Source: Pseudomonas baetica
Lineage (GTDB): Bacteria; Pseudomonadota; Gammaproteobacteria; Pseudomonadales; Pseudomonadaceae
Reading direction: 5' to 3'
Assembly: GCF_019733355.1 (NCBI RefSeq)
Contig: NZ_JAIHLQ010000044.1
Span: 1 to 52,314 of the forward strand
Length of the DNA: 52,314 nt
Shown here: positions 24,904-33,037 of the stretch, piece after piece
Position numbering within the stretch: the stretch's first letter is position 1
Layout: every line of letters starts with the position of its first letter
Notes under the pieces: generated by a model
Databases searched by the model: none
Told to the model about the DNA's origin: nothing
Seen by the model: only the letters and a program-made list of their open reading frames with translations
Translations under genes and position numbers: made by a program

Positions 24904-26120
24904 CCCCACAACCCCATCTGTTGCGGCATCGGCCGGTCGCGCAATTGCTGATACAGCATATGACTGGTGACCTCGGCTTGCTGCGGATGGTAATCGCTGG
25001 TGATGATGAACGGCTTGGCTTTGGCCAGTACGCACCGCATGCGCGCCACGTCCTCGTAGCGAATCCGCCGCTGTCGGCGCAGCTCCACCAGGCGTTCGGT
25101 GGTGCGCAGGCCAATGCCGGGAATACGGGCGATCAGGGCCGGTTCAGCACGATTGAGGTCCAGCGGAAACACCTCGCGATTCTGCAACGCCCACGCCAGT
25201 TTCGGATCGATATCCAGCGCCAGATTCCCCGGCCCCTTGAGCAGCTCACCGGCGCTATAGCCATAGCTGCGCAAGAGAAAATCGGCCTGATACAACCGAT
25301 GCTCACGCATCAAGGGGGGCGCAGCAAGCGGTACGCTTTTCGGGCTGTCGGGGATCGGACTGAACGCCGAATAGTAAACCCGGCGCAGCCGGAAGTTGCC
25401 GTACAACGCCTGCGCACTGTGGAGGATGGTGCTGTCGTCGGTGTCATCGGCCCCGACGATCATCTGGGTGCTTTGTCCGGCCGGCGCGAATTTAGGCGCG
25501 CGTGGTTCGTTGCGCACGGTCTGCTCACCGGTGTAGATGGTCTGCATCGCCTGTTTGATCGAGACAATCTGTTTCTCCGGCGCCAGGGTTTGCAGGCTGG
25601 CATCGGTGGGCAACTCGATGTTGACGCTCAAGCGATCAGCGTAACGTCCGGCCTCCTCGATCAGCGCCGGGTCGGCTTCGGGAATGGTCTTGAGGTGGAT
25701 GTAACCGCGAAACTCGTGCTCTTCACGCAGAAGCTTCGCAACCCGCACCAGTTGCTCCATGGTGTAGTCCGCCGAACGGATGATCCCGGAGCTGAGAAAC
25801 AGCCCGCTGACACAGTTGCGCCGATAGAAATCCAGGGTCAACGCCACGACTTCTTCCGGCGTGAAACGGGCACGCGGCACGTCGCTGGAACGGCGGTTGA
25901 CGCAGTATTGGCAGTCATAAAGACAGAAATTGGTCAGCAGAATCTTCAGCAGCGAGACGCAGCGCCCGTCCGGCGTGTAGCTGTGGCAAATGCCCATGCC
26001 ATCGGTCGAGCCTAATCCGCTCTTGCCCTCGGAACTGCGCTTGGGCGCACCGCTGCTCGCGCAGGATGCGTCGTACTTGGCGGCGTCGGCGAGGATGCTG
26101 AGCTTGTCGATGATTTGCAT
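24900..26120 (-). CDS. Radical-SAM protein (TIGR03916), putative DNA modification/repair
   Basis: A 406-aa radical-SAM enzyme with the 4Fe-4S motif C66-x3-C70-x2-C73 (FCLYDCQYC). A C-terminal helix-hairpin-helix (RIPGIGLRTTERLVELR, about residue 340) suggests DNA binding. N-terminal cysteines (C20, C45, C54) could hold another ligand. The family is annotated as putative DNA modification/repair without a proven reaction. The gene leads a two-gene unit with the DUF4130 gene and overlaps it by 4 nt. No uracil-DNA glycosylase gene is in this window. Confidence 0.83.
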   Translation of the reverse strand: MQIIDKLSILADAAKYDASCASSGAPKRSSEGKSGLGSTDGMGICHSYTPDGRCVSLLKILLTNFCLYDCQYCVNRRSSDVPRARFTPEEVVALTLDFYRRNCVSGLFLSSGIIRSADYTMEQLVRVAKLLREEHEFRGYIHLKTIPEADPALIEEAGRYADRLSVNIELPTDASLQTLAPEKQIVSIKQAMQTIYTGEQTVRNEPRAPKFAPAGQSTQMIVGADDTDDSTILHSAQALYGNFRLRRVYYSAFSPIPDSPKSVPLAAPPLMREHRLYQADFLLRSYGYSAGELLKGPGNLALDIDPKLAWALQNREVFPLDLNRAEPALIARIPGIGLRTTERLVELRRQRRIRYEDVARMRCVLAKAKPFIITSDYHPQQAEVTSHMLYQQLRDRPMPQQMGLWG

Positions 26121-26189
26121 GGCGAAGGCTCTTTACTGGTTGCATATACAGTATCGAGTCTATTGGATTGGCACAAGCTGCAAAAACAG

Positions 26190-26275
26190 ATCAAAAGATC
26201 GCAGCCTACGGCAGCTAAAGGGGAACGCTGTGATCTGCAGGCGTTGCCGCGACTTGCGATTTTTTGATCTTTGCT
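26190..26275. repeat. Degenerate REPIN of a second class, overlapping the ArsR gene end
   Basis: GATCAAAAGATCGCAGCC (26190-26206) is the core of another repeat common in P. fluorescens genomes. A worn inverted partner (CGATTTTTTGATCTTTGC, 26257-26274) lies inside the 3' end of the ArsR-family gene. The two arms bracket about 50 bp. Confidence 0.55.
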
Positions 26276-26973
26276 TGCGCCGCCAACTCGATACCGAATC
26301 GCGCACTGAGCGCTCTGTGCCCCGCTGCTGTCAGCGCCAATGCCCGACTGTCCAGATCCTGCGTCACCCATTTGCGCTCCAACGCTGTTTGCAGCAGCGC
26401 AGCGCCCAGCGAACCCCCCAAGTGCGGCCGGCGCATGCTCCAGTCCAGGCACGGGCAGGCAAACTTGCGGCGCAGTGCATTCAAGTTCTGCACTTCAATA
26501 CCCAACCCTGCAAATAACGCCGCGCCACTGTCACTCAAGCGATACGCCTGCTCGTCGGTATCCACCAGCCACCCGGCATCGATCAAACGGTCATGCAGCA
26601 ACACCGCCAACGTTCCGGCCATGTGGTCGTAACAGGTGCGGGCAAATTGCAGGCGATCCGGCGTGTCCGGCTTGAAGGTCGGCGCGGCGCTCTGGCCAAT
26701 CACCATCAGGGCTTCCAACGCCCGGGCGACGCGTTTGTCGGCGAGGCTGTAATAACGATGGCGGCCCTGCACATGCAGTCGCACCAACGCCAGATCCTTC
26801 AGTTTGCTCAGGTGCGCGCTGGCGGTGGACGCACTGACTTCGCCGATAGCCGCCAGCTCCGTGCTGGTGCGGGCGTGACCGTCCATCAGCGCGCAGAGGA
26901 TTTTCGTCCGGGCCGGTTCCGCGATGGCGGCGGCCACTTGCGAGACGCCGATGTCTTGATGTTCTGCGTGCAT
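26215..26973 (-). CDS. ArsR family transcriptional regulator with long C-terminal domain
   Basis: A 252-aa protein. Residues about 8-95 form an ArsR-type winged helix (STELAAIGEVSASTASAHLS, then a GRHRYYSLAD wing). The remainder, about 150 residues with a cysteine pair in KFACPCLDWSMRRPHLGG, is found in the larger ArsR regulators of unknown ligand. It is divergent from the P450 gene with a 78-bp gap and probably controls it. The last 20 or so codons lie within a degenerate repeat, so the tail (KIKKSQVAATPADHSVPL) may be recently acquired. Confidence 0.82.
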   Translation of the reverse strand: MHAEHQDIGVSQVAAAIAEPARTKILCALMDGHARTSTELAAIGEVSASTASAHLSKLKDLALVRLHVQGRHRYYSLADKRVARALEALMVIGQSAAPTFKPDTPDRLQFARTCYDHMAGTLAVLLHDRLIDAGWLVDTDEQAYRLSDSGAALFAGLGIEVQNLNALRRKFACPCLDWSMRRPHLGGSLGAALLQTALERKWVTQDLDSRALALTAAGHRALSARFGIELAAQAKIKKSQVAATPADHSVPL

Positions 26974-27051
26974 ATTTCGCTCCCCGACGAATCATCGCCG
27001 TTACGGACTGGAGATAGTAGCAACACTTTCCCCTCCGACAAGGCTACAAAC

Positions 27052-28161
27052 ATGGACCCGATCATCGCTGCGACTCATGCCGACCCCTACCCGTATTACG
27101 AAACACTGCGCGCCGAGGGTGGGCTGATGTTTCATCCCGAACTGAAATTGTGGGTCGCCAGCACAGCCCGTGCAGTTTGTGCGGTACTGGCTCATGCCGA
27201 GTGTCGGGTGCGTCCGGCACACGAGCCGGTGCCCAAAGCGATTGCCGAGGGCATGGCCGGTAAAGTCTTCGGCCAGTTGATGCGGATGAACGAGGACGAA
27301 CACCAGCGCTGTCCACGTTCGGCCATCGAGCCGGCATTGACGCTGATCAACAGCGGTGAAGTTCAGGCGTTGGTGAACGCACGCCTGATCTGCGCGAACG
27401 CCGATGGCGTACACAAAGCCATGTTCAGGGGGCCGGTCTGTGTGGTCGCGGTGTTGCTCGGGTTCGCTCCCGCACAGGCTCGGGCAATCAGTGAGTTGAC
27501 CGGGGATTTTGTCGCGTGCCTGTCACCGTTGAGCAATGACGTGCAACTGGCGGCCGCCCACGCAGCGGCGCAGCAGTTGCACGGATATTTCACTGAGTTG
27601 CTCGCCGGCCCGCGGGAGCAAACGACTTTGCTTGCCGGCATCACGCAGCGATTCGAGGGGAGCGAGCAAACCCTGATCGCCAACCTGATCGGTCTCTGTT
27701 CACAGACGTTTGAAGCGTGCGCAGGATTGATCGGCAATGCGCTGGTGGCTTTGCGGCGAGCGCCAGCGCTACGCACAGCCTCCATTGAGGCGCTACTGGC
27801 TGAAGTGCAGCGCTTCGACCCTGCGGTGCAGAACACCCGGCGATTTGTCGCGACCTCCTGCGACATCGACGGGATTCGCCTTGAGGCGGGCGAGGTGATT
27901 GTGCTGCTACTGGCCTCGGCCAACCGTGATCCTGCACTCAATGAAAACCCCGACCGGTTTGCACTGGATCGCCCCAACCGCCGCAGTTTCAGTTTTGGCA
28001 GCGGTCGCCATCAGTGTCCGGGGCAAGCGCTGGCGATGACGATTGCCAGCGCAACGGTCAAGGCAATCGTCGATCTCGGCATCGATCTTGATCGCCTGAG
28101 CTGGCACTACCGCCCTTCTCTTAACGGGCGCATTCCACTGTTCAGCGAGGTACAGCGTTAG
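27052..28161 (+). CDS. Cytochrome P450
   Basis: A 369-aa soluble P450, somewhat short for the bacterial class (about 400). The haem-binding loop FSFGSGRHQCPG gives C322 as the thiolate ligand, and E251-V-Q-R254 is the ExxR pair. In the I helix, the usual (D/E)-T proton-relay pair reads E221-A222 (QTFEACAGLIGN), so the conserved Thr is missing. No ferredoxin or ferredoxin reductase gene is nearby. The start at 27052 follows AAGGCTACAAAC; the same frame is open to 26593 across the ArsR gene but this is antisense. The end overlaps dmeF by 4 nt, tail to tail. The substrate is unknown. Confidence 0.87.
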   Translation: MDPIIAATHADPYPYYETLRAEGGLMFHPELKLWVASTARAVCAVLAHAECRVRPAHEPVPKAIAEGMAGKVFGQLMRMNEDEHQRCPRSAIEPALTLINSGEVQALVNARLICANADGVHKAMFRGPVCVVAVLLGFAPAQARAISELTGDFVACLSPLSNDVQLAAAHAAAQQLHGYFTELLAGPREQTTLLAGITQRFEGSEQTLIANLIGLCSQTFEACAGLIGNALVALRRAPALRTASIEALLAEVQRFDPAVQNTRRFVATSCDIDGIRLEAGEVIVLLLASANRDPALNENPDRFALDRPNRRSFSFGSGRHQCPGQALAMTIASATVKAIVDLGIDLDRLSWHYRPSLNGRIPLFSEVQR

Positions 28162-29087
28162 GCGCTGTGCAATTCGATGGTCAGGTGCGATAGCTCATGC
28201 ACCGGCGCCAGCCGTTCGCGAACGGCCTCAGCGGTGATACCTGCACTTGCCACCACGCTGACAATCGCCGCCCGCGCCTGCGGGCCGACCTGCCAGACGT
28301 GCAGATCGCTGATCCGCATATCGCCCGAGGTTTCCAACAACTCCCGGATTTCGGCGGCCACCGGCTCATCGGTGGCGTCGAGCAATACGGCAGCGCTGTC
28401 ACGCATCAGGTTGTAGGCCCATTTGGCGATGACAATGGCGCCGACAATACCCATGGCCGGGTCCAGCCACACCCAGCCGAGATAGCGCCCGGCCAGCAAC
28501 GCGGCAATCGCCAGCACCGACGTCAGGGCGTCGGCCAGCACATGGACGTAAGCCGAACGCAGGTTGTTGTCGTGATGGTGATGATGATCGTGACCGTGGT
28601 CGTGATGATGCCCATGGTCATGACCGTGGTGCCCCATCAGCAAAAAAGCGCTGACCAGATTCACCGCCAGCCCCACCACTGCAATCACCGTCGCCTCGCC
28701 AAATGCCACGCTGGTGGGCTGGAACAGCCGCACAATGGACTCACCGGCAATCGCCAGTGACACCAGACCGAGCACCATGGCCGAGGCGAATCCTGCCAGG
28801 TCACCGACCTTGCCGGTACCGAAACTGTAGCGGCGGTTGTTGGCATTACGCCGGGCAAAACCGTAGGCCGCCGCCGCAATGCCCAACGCGCCGGCATGGG
28901 TCGCCATGTGGAAACCGTCGGCCAACAGCGCCATGGAACCGGTGATGTAACCTGCGGCGATTTCGCCAATCATCATCACAAAGGTCAGCACCACCACCCA
29001 TAACGTGCGACGGGCATTGTCGTCGTGGGAGGCGCCAAGAAACTGGTGATCGTGGCTGAACGGGTCAGCCTTGGAGGTCAGGGTCAT
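28158..29087 (-). CDS. dmeF: Cation diffusion facilitator, Co/Ni efflux DmeF
   Basis: A 309-aa CDF transporter with six membrane segments and a cytoplasmic C-terminal domain. A very His-rich loop (starting GHHGHDHGHHHDHGHD, about residues 151-176) lies between membrane segments 4 and 5, typical of DmeF/CzcD-like Co(II)/Ni(II)/Zn(II) exporters. Metal choice is inferred from the RcnR-like regulator dmeR, whose stop lies 11 nt upstream in the same operon. Confidence 0.9.
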   Translation of the reverse strand: MTLTSKADPFSHDHQFLGASHDDNARRTLWVVVLTFVMMIGEIAAGYITGSMALLADGFHMATHAGALGIAAAAYGFARRNANNRRYSFGTGKVGDLAGFASAMVLGLVSLAIAGESIVRLFQPTSVAFGEATVIAVVGLAVNLVSAFLLMGHHGHDHGHHHDHGHDHHHHHDNNLRSAYVHVLADALTSVLAIAALLAGRYLGWVWLDPAMGIVGAIVIAKWAYNLMRDSAAVLLDATDEPVAAEIRELLETSGDMRISDLHVWQVGPQARAAIVSVVASAGITAEAVRERLAPVHELSHLTIELHSA

Positions 29088-29098
29088 GATATGGCGCT

Positions 29099-29374
29099 CT
29101 ATTTGGAGTAGCGACGGATGGCTTGCAACAGGTCTTCTGCGCCTTGGGCACGCGCCTCGTCGCTGAGATCAGGATGGGCCACATGTTCGCGGGTGTGGGC
29201 TTCGATAAATTGCTCCATCAAGCCATTGACCGCGCCGCGAATCGCCGCCACCAGGTGCAACGTCTTGGCGCAGTCGGCGTCCCCTTCCAGCGCCTTCTCC
29301 ACCGCTTGAACCTGTCCGGCAATGCGCCTTACGCGGTTAAGCAGTTCGTCTTTGTGTTCGTGGATGTGCGACAT
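29099..29374 (-). CDS. dmeR: RcnR/FrmR-family metal-responsive repressor DmeR
   Basis: A 91-aa all-helical CsoR/RcnR-family repressor. The four residues that bind Ni/Co in RcnR (H3, C35, H60, H64) are all present at the same numbers, which distinguishes it from copper CsoR and from the formaldehyde sensor FrmR. It is first in the operon with dmeF. A C-tract operator candidate covers its start region. Confidence 0.9.
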   Translation of the reverse strand: MSHIHEHKDELLNRVRRIAGQVQAVEKALEGDADCAKTLHLVAAIRGAVNGLMEQFIEAHTREHVAHPDLSDEARAQGAEDLLQAIRRYSK

Positions 29375-29377
29375 ACC

Positions 29378-29396
29378 TATACCCCCTACCCCTATA
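29378..29396. promoter_or_regulatory. C/G-tract operator candidate for DmeR
   Basis: TATACCCCCTACCCCTATA sits 3-22 bp upstream of the dmeR start. AT-flanked G/C tracts are the known target of RcnR/CsoR-family repressors. It also overlaps the ribosome-binding region. Confidence 0.65.
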
Positions 29397-29496
29397 TGAC
29401 GGGCATATTCACCGATTGCATCGGCAGGGGCAAGGTGGTTGTGGAAAGAGAAGACGAATGGACCTCACGGCAAGCCTCAAACGCCCCCCTACATCG

Positions 29497-29520
29497 CATG
29501 GGCGGGCTTGCTCGCGAAGG
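29497..29520. repeat. Single REP element
   Basis: One arm only (GGGCGGGCTTGCTCGCGAAGG) between dmeR and the NRAMP gene, without a visible inverted partner. Confidence 0.7.
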
Positions 29521-29548
29521 TGTTCGAATTGATTACTCAGTCAGACGC

Positions 29549-30868
29549 TCAGACCGCCAACTGCAAAATCAGCCAGCTATTGGCCCCGCTGATCAGCACA
29601 AACAAGCCCCACGCCAGCACACGGGTCGGCCAGCGGTTCACGAATGGCCCCATCAGTTTCTTGTCGTTGGTCATGCGAATCAGCGGATACAAGGCAAACG
29701 GCAGTTGCAGGCTCAACACCACCTGGCTGAGCACCAGCAGTTTGCCCACTGCGCCGTCACCCATGAGCCAAACACCGATGAACGCCGGAATCAGCGCCAG
29801 TCCTCGAGTGATCAGCCGCCGTTGCCAGCAGGGAATCCGCAGATTCAGGTATCCCTCCATGATCACCTGGCCGGCGATGGTGCCGGTAAAGGTCGAACTC
29901 TGCCCAGACGCGAGCAACGCCACACCGAACAGCACGCTGGCCAGCGCGCCGCCAACCAGTGGGTCCAGCAAGTGATAGGCATCCTGAATCTCTACTACGT
30001 CGGTATGACCGGACTGGTGAAAAGCGGCCGCCGCGAGGATCAGAATCGCCGCGTTGACCAACAACGCCAACGCCAGCGAACCGATGGTGTCGATGCGCGC
30101 AAGTTTCACCGCGTCCTGTTTGCTCGCCAGATCCTTACCGATCATTCGTGTCTGCACGATGGACGTGTGCAAATAAAGGTTATGCGGCATGACGGTGGCA
30201 CCAAGAATGCCGATTGCCAGGTACAACGGCGCGGCGTCGCTGATGGCGGCCAGTGACGGTTTGAAGCCCTGAGCCACGTCCGGCCAGTACGGCTTGATCA
30301 GCAACAATTCAACGAAAAAACACACGCCAATGGTGGTGACCAACACCAGCATGATCGCTTCGAGGCGGCGGAACCCGCGATTCTGCAGGGCCAACACCAG
30401 CAACGTATCGAACGCTGTCAGCGCGATACCGAAAGTCAGCGAACAACCAAGCAACAAGTGAAACGCCAGCGCGCAACCAAGGACTTCGGCAAGGTCAGTG
30501 GCAATAATCGAGATCTCCGCCAACACCCATTGCAGCCGCGCCGTCGGGGTGCTGTAGCGCTCGCGGGACAATTGCGCCAGATCGCGGCCGGTGGCGATGC
30601 CCAGACGCGAACACAGGCATTGCACGACCATGCCTGCCAGACTCGCCAGCAGCACGACAAACAGCAGGCTGTAGCCAAACCGCGAACCCGCTTCGATTGC
30701 CGTCGCCCAGTTGCCCGGATCCATATAGCCGATCGACACCAGCAAGCCAGGGCCGGCGAAGCGCAGCACGCGCTTGAAAAACGAGGCATTGGGATCTACC
30801 GCAACGCTGCCAGCCACTTCCGGCGGGCAAAACGGCGCGGTGGCGATTTTGGGCAAGCTGAATTTCAC
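29549..30868 (-). CDS. mntH: NRAMP family divalent metal transporter (MntH type)
   Basis: A 439-aa H+-coupled Mn(II)/Fe(II) importer with eleven or so membrane segments. The metal-binding DPGN motif (SIGYMDPGNWATAI) in segment 1 and MPHNLYLHTS in segment 6 are both intact, and FGVALLASGQSSTFTGTIAG is the family consensus. I chose GTG at 30868 (MKFSLPKIA) because GGA lies 7 nt upstream; the frame also opens at a TTG at 30886. No MntR or Fur-type site was identified. Confidence 0.9.
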   Translation of the reverse strand: MKFSLPKIATAPFCPPEVAGSVAVDPNASFFKRVLRFAGPGLLVSIGYMDPGNWATAIEAGSRFGYSLLFVVLLASLAGMVVQCLCSRLGIATGRDLAQLSRERYSTPTARLQWVLAEISIIATDLAEVLGCALAFHLLLGCSLTFGIALTAFDTLLVLALQNRGFRRLEAIMLVLVTTIGVCFFVELLLIKPYWPDVAQGFKPSLAAISDAAPLYLAIGILGATVMPHNLYLHTSIVQTRMIGKDLASKQDAVKLARIDTIGSLALALLVNAAILILAAAAFHQSGHTDVVEIQDAYHLLDPLVGGALASVLFGVALLASGQSSTFTGTIAGQVIMEGYLNLRIPCWQRRLITRGLALIPAFIGVWLMGDGAVGKLLVLSQVVLSLQLPFALYPLIRMTNDKKLMGPFVNRWPTRVLAWGLFVLISGANSWLILQLAV

Positions 30869-30930
30869 GCACACATCCAGAAACAAGTCGAAAGACGCAG
30901 CTTAGACGTTTCGCCCCCTGTGATGAAAGC

Positions 30931-31470
30931 TCAAGATCCGGCCACACCCAGTAGTTGCTGACGCAATTCGGGACTGCGTGTACGTGGACTCAACCAGATA
31001 TCAAAAAATGCGCGGGCGAACTGCGGGTCGTCGATTTCGTGCTGCAACTGTTGGCCAACAAAAAACCGCGCCCCCTGCCCCGGCAAATAAACCCCGGTAA
31101 TGCGGGTGCCTGCGCGGACGTCGACGAACGCCTGCTGCATCTGCGTCTGCCAGACGGCCAGTTGCGCCGGGCTGATGGAAGAACCCGCCAGACGTTTGAT
31201 CTCATCAACACTGGCCTCGACCAGATCGTCGCGAGAAATCTTGCGCAGGTAGATCAGCTCCAGGGCAAAGGGCTGCCCGTCCACCAGAGGCTGCGCGGCG
31301 CTCCACAGCCGCGCGTTATAAACGTCGAATCCAAACACACTGAAATCACCGGTGCCGATGATTTTGGCGCCAGGCACTTCGTCCTGCCAGTTGGCCCAGG
31401 CAGGTGCCACCAGCAAGGCCCACAAGCCGATGGCGCAGCACCCACGCCAGACATTCTGTGTTCTGCTCAT
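30931..31470 (-). CDS. Exported chalcone isomerase-like protein
   Basis: A 179-aa protein with a signal peptide (cleavage after AWA, residue 26) and a chalcone-isomerase-like fold (KIIGTGDFSVFGFDVYNARL, LIYLRKISRDDLVEASVDEI). Bacterial members are periplasmic and of unknown function; flavonoid isomerisation is not implied. The ATG at 31470 gives a proper signal peptide, with GGAG 11 nt upstream; the longer frame from 31551 does not. Confidence 0.78.
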   Translation of the reverse strand: MSRTQNVWRGCCAIGLWALLVAPAWANWQDEVPGAKIIGTGDFSVFGFDVYNARLWSAAQPLVDGQPFALELIYLRKISRDDLVEASVDEIKRLAGSSISPAQLAVWQTQMQQAFVDVRAGTRITGVYLPGQGARFFVGQQLQHEIDDPQFARAFFDIWLSPRTRSPELRQQLLGVAGS

Positions 31471-31615
31471 CACGTCATCGACTCCGGCAAACCCTGATAG
31501 ACGAAGCATAGCCTGTATGCCTCCGAGACTTTGTATACAAAAAATACCCACGTGTGCAGCAATCCACTGACAGCGATGCTACCGTGACCGCCTCTCACCG
31601 GACGGAGACACCTGC

Positions 31616-32389
31616 GTGCTGATCCTCAAGTTGCTGTTGATTCCCGGTTTTCTGCTGCTGATATCTTTGGCGGGTAAACGCTGGGGGCCGAGCGTGGCCG
31701 GGTGGCTGTCGGGGTTGCCGGTGGTCGTTGGGCCGATCCTGTTTTTCCTCGCCATCGAACAGGGCGCGCCGTTTGCCGCGCAATCAGCGGTGGCCGCTTT
31801 GTCAGCGATGTTCGCGATGATTGCGTTCTGCATCACCTACGCGCAGGTCGCGCAGCGGGCCAACTGGCCTTGGGCGTTGAGCATTTCCCTGACGGTCTGG
31901 GCCTTGCTGGCGCTGGTACTGTCACTGATTCCGGCATCAATGCCGTTTTCGGTGCTGGCGGCGGCGGTTGCCCTACTGGCGGCGCCCTACCTGTTTCCCA
32001 ACGTGCAGCCGCCGCTCAGCAGTCCGGTTCCGAAGTCGGACAGATTGATCTGGCGGATGCTCGCCGGCGCTGCGCTGACGCTGGTGGTGACCATGCTCGC
32101 AAGTACCGTCGGCGAACGCTGGAGCGGCCTGCTTGCGGTGTTCCCGGTGCTTGGCAGTGTGATGGCGGTGTTTTCCCAGCAAACCCGTGGCCCTGAATTT
32201 ACCGCCGCGCTGCTACGGGCGACCGCGACGGGGATGTATTCGTTTTCGGCGTTTTGTCTGGTCTCGGCACTGACATTGCCGAGCCTGGGCCTTGGTGGAT
32301 TTGCCTTGGGAGTGGCGGTGTCGGTGGCAATGCTGGGCGTCACCAAGCGGCTACTGGCCCGCCCCGCCCCCAGGCAACAGACGCAATAA
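31616..32389 (+). CDS. Membrane protein with two repeated halves, unknown function
   Basis: A 257-aa membrane protein with about eight hydrophobic segments and a GTG start. The motif G-(K/E)-RW-x4-(A/G)-x-L-x-x-(L/F)-P-V appears twice, as GKRWGPSVAGWLSGLPVVVG near residue 20 and GERWSGLLAVFPVLGSVMAV near residue 165, so the protein seems to derive from a duplicated four-helix unit. I do not recognise a characterised homologue. Short spacing to the next gene (85 nt) allows but does not prove cotranscription. Confidence 0.72.
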   Translation: MLILKLLLIPGFLLLISLAGKRWGPSVAGWLSGLPVVVGPILFFLAIEQGAPFAAQSAVAALSAMFAMIAFCITYAQVAQRANWPWALSISLTVWALLALVLSLIPASMPFSVLAAAVALLAAPYLFPNVQPPLSSPVPKSDRLIWRMLAGAALTLVVTMLASTVGERWSGLLAVFPVLGSVMAVFSQQTRGPEFTAALLRATATGMYSFSAFCLVSALTLPSLGLGGFALGVAVSVAMLGVTKRLLARPAPRQQTQ

Positions 32390-32473
32390 CCCGTCAGACG
32401 AATCGCGCTGGAATGCCCTGCATGCTCCGTGGGATGATCGCCCGCCTCGCGCGACCATTCACCGGAGATTCCC

Positions 32474-33037
32474 ATGTCATTGCTGAGCAAAAAAGCCGTC
32501 GTCCTGTTAGTCGCGGCTGTCGCCGGTCTCGGCGCCATCAACGCTCAGGCGGCCAAGCCCAAGGAAAAAGCCGCCACCGAGAAGGTCTCGATGCTGGGCG
32601 GCAAGTTCACCTTCGTGCTGCCCAAAGGCTTCGTTGCCGACCCGCTACCCGCTAGCCCGACCGGCGCCAAGGGCACCATGTACACCAACCAGGCGACTAA
32701 AACCGTGGTCATCGCCGCCGAAAACCAGATTCCCGAAGGCAACAACGTCAAGGACAACGACAGCGAGTTCCTCGACGGTAGCGTCTCTGACTTCATCGAC
32801 GCCCAGCGCAAAGCCTTGCCGGACTTCAACAAACTCAGCGAAAAAAGCCTGACCCGCAAAGGCACTGGTCTGGGCCTGCGTCAGGTCGACAGCACCGCCA
32901 CCCAGGGCGGCGGCCAGACGCTCAACACCACGTTGATGGCCGGTTCCGGTACGAAGATGGCACTGGTCCAGGTGATCTCGCGGGTCAGCGACAAGCAAGG
33001 TCACGATGCGCTGGTGAAAACCATCCTCAAGGATTGA
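32474..33037 (+). CDS. Periplasmic DcrB-like protein, unknown function
   Basis: A 187-aa exported protein with a signal peptide ending at about residue 26 (GAINAQA) and no further membrane segment. The body (VSMLGGKFTFVLPKGFVADP and later GQTLNTTLMAGSGTKMALVQ) resembles DcrB-type periplasmic proteins. GGAG lies 6-9 nt before the ATG. It overlaps the end of the convergent esterase gene by 11 nt. Confidence 0.7.
   Translation: MSLLSKKAVVLLVAAVAGLGAINAQAAKPKEKAATEKVSMLGGKFTFVLPKGFVADPLPASPTGAKGTMYTNQATKTVVIAAENQIPEGNNVKDNDSEFLDGSVSDFIDAQRKALPDFNKLSEKSLTRKGTGLGLRQVDSTATQGGGQTLNTTLMAGSGTKMALVQVISRVSDKQGHDALVKTILKD

Noticed and set aside
30931..31470. Plant-type flavonoid metabolism suggested by the chalcone isomerase-like gene
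   Set aside because: Bacterial members with signal peptides are a separate group and no other flavonoid gene is near.
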